Assembly (NCBI GenBank): GCA_030743445.1
Contig: JASLSL010000072.1
Coordinates: 1 to 26,906, forward strand
DNA: 26,906 bases
Origin: Alphaproteobacteria bacterium
GTDB taxonomy: Bacteria; Pseudomonadota; Alphaproteobacteria; UBA8366
Direction: 5' to 3'
Shown: in pieces, positions 22,609 through 26,906 of the stretch
Layout: every line of letters starts with the position of its first letter
Numbering within the stretch: the stretch's first letter is position 1
The notes under the pieces: model-generated
Database searches by the model: none
What the model was told of the DNA's origin: nothing
The model's input: only the letters and a program-made list of their open reading frames with translations
Made by a program: the position numbers and the translations under genes

Positions 22609-23556
22609 ATGGCATCGGCGACACCCGAGGCGAACAGCACCGCATCGCCCGAGACGATCGAGGTCAAGCCGCTGACCATCCATATCGGCGCCGAGATCGA
22701 CGGCGCCGACCTGACCCAGCCGTTGCCGGAGCAAACCCTCCGGGAAATCCGGGACGCGTTCCTCCAGTGGAAGGTGGTGTTCTTCAAGGGCCAGGACCTC
22801 GACCACGAGCAGCACGTCGACTTCGCCCGCCAGCTCGGCGAGCCGACCATCGGGCACGCGGTGTTCGGCCATATCGACGGCTATCCCGAGATCTATTCGA
22901 TCGCCAAGCACCGCTGGGACGCGCGCTACAAGCCGGCGCCGAAGCTGATCAAGCCGTGGACCGGCTGGCACGCCGACATCACCGCCGCGATCAACCCGCC
23001 CGCGGTCTCGATCCTGCGCGGGGTCGAGATTCCGCCCTATGGCGGCGATACCTTCTGGACCAACCTGGCGGTCGCCTATGACGGGTTGTCGGAGACCCTG
23101 CGCGGGTTCGTCGACGGGCTCAGGGGTCTGCACGTCTTCGAGCCGCCGAAGGAGATCGAGACGACCGAGGAATACGAGGAGCAGCGCGAGGTCCGGCGGA
23201 TGGCGAGCGAGCACCCGATCGTCCGGGTCCATCCCGAGACCGGCGAGCGGGTGCTCTATATCAGCCCAAGCTATTTGCGCTCGATCGTCGGGCTCGCCCC
23301 GCGCGAGAGCGAGCAATTATTGGAGCTCCTGTGGGAGCACGCGATCCGGCCGGAATACACCCTGCGCTACAAGTGGGAGCCCGGCGACCTCGCGATGTGG
23401 GACAACCGCGCGGTGATCCACTGCGCCCCGCGGGACATCTTCGAGGTCGAGGCCGACCGCCAGCTCTATCGCATCACGCTGATCGGCGACGTGCCCGTAG
23501 GCGTGGACGGCAAACCGTCGACATCGATCGAGGGCGACCCGATCGCGGCGATCTAG
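22609..23556 (+). CDS. TauD/TfdA-family Fe(II)/2-oxoglutarate dioxygenase
   Basis: A 315-residue protein. GWHADIT carries iron ligands His121 and Asp123, MWDNRAVIHCAPRDIFE carries the distal His, and RQLYRITLIGDVPVG holds the 2-oxoglutarate-binding Arg. About 20 extra residues at the N-terminus are Ala/Ser/Thr-rich. GAEIDGADLTQPLPEQ and VVFFKGQDLDHEQHVDFARQLGEPTIGH are the family N-terminal motifs. GAAGGGAG precedes the ATG. It converges on the minus-strand dioxygenase at 23577 with only 20 nt between stops. The substrate is unknown; there are no sulfonate transport genes nearby. Confidence 0.92.
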   Translation: MASATPEANSTASPETIEVKPLTIHIGAEIDGADLTQPLPEQTLREIRDAFLQWKVVFFKGQDLDHEQHVDFARQLGEPTIGHAVFGHIDGYPEIYSIAKHRWDARYKPAPKLIKPWTGWHADITAAINPPAVSILRGVEIPPYGGDTFWTNLAVAYDGLSETLRGFVDGLRGLHVFEPPKEIETTEEYEEQREVRRMASEHPIVRVHPETGERVLYISPSYLRSIVGLAPRESEQLLELLWEHAIRPEYTLRYKWEPGDLAMWDNRAVIHCAPRDIFEVEADRQLYRITLIGDVPVGVDGKPSTSIEGDPIAAI

Positions 23557-23576
23557 GGCGCTCGGCGCGTCAATCG

Positions 23577-24632
23577 CTAGGCCTGCCCGATGCCGCCGCG
23601 CACGGCACCGGCCTCGACATTCCGCCACAACACCGCGTGGTCTTGCGGAAGCGCCCGGCTGTTCGGCATGGCGAGCCAGATCCGGCGCAGCCGTCGCCGT
23701 TCGCCGTCCGCCGCCGGGTCCTCGTAGGCGGTGCGCGCGTGATAGACCACATGGTTGTTGATGAACTGCATGTCGCCGGGCTCGAGCACCATCTCCATCG
23801 AAATTTCTTCCGCGACCTCGGCCAGTAGGTCGAGCGCCTCCCACTGGGCTTGGCTCAACCGCGGCACCTCCTCGATCTCCTGCGCCGCCTCGACATAGGT
23901 GCGGGAATAATGGCTGGTGAACTTGCCGTCGCGCACGCCGAACACCGGCAGCGCGTAAATTTCGTCGCCGCCGCGCTTCTCCTCGCCGAGCTTCGAGCGA
24001 TAGATGACCCCGTAGAGCAGCTCGGCCAGATCCGGCCGGCGTTCGAGTATCTCGTTGTGGACGGTGACCGAGCTCGCGAGCTCGCTGATCCCGCCGGCCG
24101 CCGCCTGATGGATGCAGAGCAATCCGACCACGTCGGCGCGGTCGGTGTGGAAGCGCAAAGGCCCGCTGCTCGCGGTCCGCGCCTTGGACGAATGAAACAC
24201 GCTGCCGTCGCGGGCATGAAAGCGTTGGCCGAGCACCGCGTCGGTGTCCTGGCGCTCGTCGGTGATGTCGCGCATCAAAAGGCCGCGGTAGTCCTGATAG
24301 AGCGGCGTGCCGAGATGGAGGCCGAGCCCGAACCAGATATGACTCAGCGCCTCGTCGTCGTAGCGCTCGACCGGCAGGCGGGCGAGATTGGCGAGGCCGG
24401 AGCCGTTCTCCAGCTCCTCGGCGACCAAGTCGAGCTTCGCCACCAAGCCGCCGAGCGGAAAGTCGGCCCTGGTCATCTCGGCCCACGCGATATTCCGCGA
24501 CTGAACAACGGCCAAGGCCGCGTCGATCTCGGCGATGTCCGAAGCCTCGAGCTCGAACCGCCAGCGTTCGTCACCCGCCAGCGCGTCGCCGTGCCAGGCC
24601 TCGGGCCCTTCGATCACCTCGGATGCAGTCAC
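23577..24632 (-). CDS. TauD-like dioxygenase (gamma-butyrobetaine-hydroxylase-like group)
   Basis: The reading frame has no ATG start. GTG 24632 is chosen because GGGAGG lies 8 nt upstream; a TTG at 24656 would add 8 residues. The 351-residue product carries FHTDRADVVG (iron ligands His and Asp), NNHVVYHARTAYEDP (distal His) and RRLRRIWLAMP (2-oxoglutarate Arg). SGPLRFHTDRAD, SSVTVHNEILERRPDL and LEPGDMQFINNHVVYH place it in the longer TauD-family group annotated as taurine catabolism dioxygenase. Distances and spacing are normal, so it should be active. Substrate unknown. Confidence 0.9.
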   Translation of the reverse strand: MTASEVIEGPEAWHGDALAGDERWRFELEASDIAEIDAALAVVQSRNIAWAEMTRADFPLGGLVAKLDLVAEELENGSGLANLARLPVERYDDEALSHIWFGLGLHLGTPLYQDYRGLLMRDITDERQDTDAVLGQRFHARDGSVFHSSKARTASSGPLRFHTDRADVVGLLCIHQAAAGGISELASSVTVHNEILERRPDLAELLYGVIYRSKLGEEKRGGDEIYALPVFGVRDGKFTSHYSRTYVEAAQEIEEVPRLSQAQWEALDLLAEVAEEISMEMVLEPGDMQFINNHVVYHARTAYEDPAADGERRRLRRIWLAMPNSRALPQDHAVLWRNVEAGAVRGGIGQA

Positions 24633-24678
24633 GACGAGAACCTCCCAATCGGACAATAGTCCCTCATGCGACGATTTT

Positions 24679-26139
24679 CTAATTCGAAAACCGCTGACCC
24701 TTCAGCAGGGTCGCCTGATAACGGACCTTCTTGTTCCACAGCATCAACTTGCCCTGGGTATTCGTCGCACTGACCCGCGTGCAGTGTTTCTTGTTTTGCC
24801 GCCCGAACGTGCGGCACAGCAACCCGTTCTCGGTGAAGAACCACTGCTTGACGATCTTCTTCGGCTTGCCGGCCGCACGCATTACAACGCGGCCGTCTTT
24901 GGCGAAATGGACGAACAGATTCCTACCGTTCGAGGGCGCGGTGAAATTCAAGGTGTTGCCGACGACGATCCTGCGCACCTCGGCCTCGGCGAGCGCGCGC
25001 TTTCCCGGCGGCTGTGCCATTTGCCCCGGTGCACCCGGTCCGCGGGCCGCCATCCTCCGATCGCCCGCCCCTAGCCGGTAAATTCTAATCGCGTTCTCCC
25101 GCGCCACCTTGCGGGCGAGGTCCGGCGGCAGCATCGAGAGGAATCGCCCGGTTTCCTTCAAGGTGGCGTCGTTGTGTCGGGCGAATTGTTTCGCCGGCGC
25201 GTTGCTCGGAACCTTCGGCGGAACGAAAAACGAATCCGTGCCGATCACGAAACGATCCGAATGGCGCTTCAGGAGCTCGAGCCAACCGGCATCCAACTCG
25301 TCCGCGTCGAATACCTGGTTATGGGACTTGGACGAATCACCGCGAATCCGCAAGGACATGTAGAGGTGTTCGTACTTGTCCATCAGCTCGCCGATCAATC
25401 CGGGCGTCATCTCGCCGAGCGGGTCCGATCCGCCATGCGCCCAAACGATCTTGGCTTTGCGGTTGTGCCGCAAGAGTCGATCGAAGGCCTTCAGCGTGCC
25501 CGGCAGCATGCCAGGATTTTCGGCAAAGCGGAATCTGTCGGGGGTCTCCATGAATTCGTCGACCCCGTCCATATGCAAGTCGATCGGAAGGCCGCTCCGC
25601 GCCGCGACGTCGGCCAACTTCAGCAACATCGGGTGGTCGGCCGGCTGGAATTTATACGCGTGTTTCGGCCTGACCGAAATGTGGAGCGAGGCCATCTCGC
25701 CGAACCCCGCCGCCCCTGCATCGACGATCGCCTGGGCGGTGTCGGCGAACTCGCGGCTCAGCCCTTGCGGGATGTCGGCGATCTTGGCGTGGCGATGCAG
25801 CATCGGGTTGAGGCTGCTGCCACCACCGAGGAAATGGAACCGCCTCTTGCCGCGAAGAAACCGGACGAGGGACGTATAGTCGTACATCCCCTTTTTGTCG
25901 CTCCTTGGGGGCGAGGACACGACCATCTTCTCGACACCGTGGCGATCCATCAAGGTCAGGGCGGACTTCAAACTGCCGGGGAACGACGGCGGACGGCCGA
26001 TCAGATGGGTATGGACGTCGATGATCGAATGCGACGCGTGAGCGTGCGACTTGGTATCCGCGTTCGCTACTTGGGCGGCGAAGGCAACCCCAAGCACAAT
26101 GAATAAAGCGAGGTTCGGGACGCGATCGATTTGCGCCAT
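24679..26139 (-). CDS. Secreted amidohydrolase-2 family protein with a C-terminal extra domain
   Basis: The 486-residue reading starts at ATG 26139 (GAGGAA upstream), because an N-terminal signal peptide then fits: MAQIDRVPN, a hydrophobic core LALFIVLGVAFAA and a cleavage-like QVANA-DT. Another ATG at 26211 with AAGGAAG upstream would add 24 residues. The metal-dependent hydrolase core shows IDVHTHL, DLHMDG, WAHGGSDP and IGTDSFF. After about residue 375 a basic domain follows (VGNTLNFTAPSNGRNLFVHFAKDGRV, then WFFTENGLLCRTFGRQNKKHCTRV) with two Cys that could form a disulfide in the periplasm. I cannot name this domain. On the minus strand a TATAAT sequence lies at 26254-26249. Substrate unknown. 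Confidence 0.88.
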   Translation of the reverse strand: MAQIDRVPNLALFIVLGVAFAAQVANADTKSHAHASHSIIDVHTHLIGRPPSFPGSLKSALTLMDRHGVEKMVVSSPPRSDKKGMYDYTSLVRFLRGKRRFHFLGGGSSLNPMLHRHAKIADIPQGLSREFADTAQAIVDAGAAGFGEMASLHISVRPKHAYKFQPADHPMLLKLADVAARSGLPIDLHMDGVDEFMETPDRFRFAENPGMLPGTLKAFDRLLRHNRKAKIVWAHGGSDPLGEMTPGLIGELMDKYEHLYMSLRIRGDSSKSHNQVFDADELDAGWLELLKRHSDRFVIGTDSFFVPPKVPSNAPAKQFARHNDATLKETGRFLSMLPPDLARKVARENAIRIYRLGAGDRRMAARGPGAPGQMAQPPGKRALAEAEVRRIVVGNTLNFTAPSNGRNLFVHFAKDGRVVMRAAGKPKKIVKQWFFTENGLLCRTFGRQNKKHCTRVSATNTQGKLMLWNKKVRYQATLLKGQRFSN

Positions 26140-26289
26140 CAGCGGCGGTTCCTCGTCGTGACCTTCGAGTGCGCCGCCAGCCGGCGTGACGATCGGGGTT
26201 ATGGCGAACATCGCGAACTTCCTTTGCGAACAAGACAAGAAGCGCGGCATTATACATCATCGCAATCCGCCACGGCCGGGAGAACAACC

Positions 26290-26906
26290 ATGGGCCTATC
26301 GGTAACACCGCTCTCGGATGCGCTCGGCGTCGAGGTCATGGGCGTCGACCTGTCGCGGCCGATAGCATCCGCGGACCTGGCCCTGATGCAGCGGGCGCTC
26401 GCCGACCATCTCGTCATGGTCGTCCGCGACCAGAGGCTCGACCCCGCAGAGTATCTGGCGGCGGCGCGGCTCTTCGGCGAGACGATGGCGCAGCATCTCT
26501 CGGAGATGCTGATGTCGGAGCATCCGGAGATCGCGGTGCTCGACAGCGCGACGCTCGGGCCCGGGCCCGACGGGCGCGTCGTCCCGCTCGGCTCGCGCGA
26601 CTGGCATACCGACCACACCAACCACGCGCGCCCGCCGAAGATCACCGCCCTCTATGCGGTCGAACTCCCGCCCGAGGGCGGCGACACCAGCTTCGCCAAC
26701 ATGCAGGCCGCCTATCGGGCGCTGCCCGAGGCCGAGCGCGAGCGGCTGGCAGCGATGCGGACGGTCAACAAGATCGAGGATTTCAACTATGTCAGCGCCG
26801 CGGACAAGGACCGCTTCGGCGAGAGGCAAATCCACCCGCTGGTCCGCACCCATCCTGATTCGGGCAAGAAGGCGCTTTGTTTCCACCCCGGAAAGACCGA
26901 GCGGAT
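26290..26906 (+). CDS. TauD/TfdA-family dioxygenase (3' end beyond window)
   Basis: The first 205 codons are visible, from ATG 26290 preceded by GGGAGAAC. LGVEVMGVDLSRPI and VMVVRDQRLDPAEYLAAARLFGE are the family N-terminal motifs, and DWHTDHTN carries iron ligands His106 and Asp108. PPEGGDTSFANMQAAYRALPEAER follows as in the other copies here. The distal His and 2-oxoglutarate Arg lie outside the window. It resembles the dioxygenase at 14573 more than that at 23577. It is divergent from the secreted amidohydrolase with about 150 nt between the starts. Confidence 0.9.
   Translation, partial: MGLSVTPLSDALGVEVMGVDLSRPIASADLALMQRALADHLVMVVRDQRLDPAEYLAAARLFGETMAQHLSEMLMSEHPEIAVLDSATLGPGPDGRVVPLGSRDWHTDHTNHARPPKITALYAVELPPEGGDTSFANMQAAYRALPEAERERLAAMRTVNKIEDFNYVSAADKDRFGERQIHPLVRTHPDSGKKALCFHPGKTER

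Noticed and set aside
1..26906. Sec machinery (selA, selB, selD) or tRNA-Sec, other tRNA/rRNA genes and CRISPR arrays
   Set aside because: I found no matching protein, no long-variable-arm tRNA with an anticodon pairing UGA, no other tRNA or rRNA segments and no regularly spaced repeats. This was by eye, so it does not prove absence.
14573..26906. Taurine utilisation locus
   Set aside because: The dioxygenases are TauD-family by motif only; there are no tauABC transporter genes or other sulfonate genes nearby.

Overview
The window is high-GC, densely packed bacterial chromosome. Gene content (several TauD/TfdA dioxygenases, SDRs, a Rieske oxygenase, acetoin-type E1 subunits) and the intergenic palindromes suggest an uncultured alphaproteobacterium, perhaps Rhodospirillales-like. 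That placement is inference; there is no rRNA or other marker gene here. UGA is a normal stop in this genome, because many genes end on it and UGG is the ordinary Trp codon.

The most important observation is that several genes carry an in-frame UGA that looks like selenocysteine (Sec). (1) A glutathione S-transferase (1206-1901) has UGA at the active-site Cys of its Cys-Pro-Trp motif. (2) A GrdB/PrdB-like reductase protein (3135-4076) has UGA as the U of a UxxC motif. (3) A BCP/PrxQ peroxiredoxin (5640-6086, minus) has UGA at the peroxidatic position of TPG(U)T. Each of these UGAs is followed 17-21 nt later by a hairpin whose apical loop begins CGUGA. That loop is shared at RNA level although the proteins are unrelated and the reading phase differs in one of them. 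(4) A DMT/EamA permease (9181-10053) also has an in-frame UGA, with a weaker hairpin. No Sec machinery (selA, selB, selC, selD) is in the window.

Layout. 1-1057: N-terminal part of a TPP enzyme (minus). 1206-4076: redox island with the Sec-GST, an NADPH-dependent FMN reductase (minus), a flavodoxin-fold protein and the Sec GrdB-like protein. 4302-4496: small membrane protein with its own terminator. 9035 down to 4796 (minus): probable operon of beta-propeller, methyltransferase, 2-hydroxyacid dehydrogenase, Sec-peroxiredoxin and SDR. 9181-15430 (plus): probable operon of permease, split MerB-like protein, SDR, LeuC, LeuD, isocitrate-lyase/PEP-mutase family lyase and TauD dioxygenase. 22403 down to 15659 (minus): probable operon of class II aldolase/adducin protein, Rieske oxygenase alpha and beta, class III aminotransferase, E1 alpha, E1 beta and flavin reductase. 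The last two operons converge on a nested palindromic element (15501-15647). 22609-26906: two more TauD-type dioxygenases, a secreted amidohydrolase and a fourth TauD gene cut by the window end.

The plus operon looks like hydratase/isomerase plus C-C lyase chemistry on a branched hydroxy-dicarboxylate, resembling the dimethylmalate dehydratase/lyase pair of nicotinate fermentation. The minus operon looks like oxidative breakdown of an unidentified, possibly aromatic, substrate. The substrates of both are unknown.
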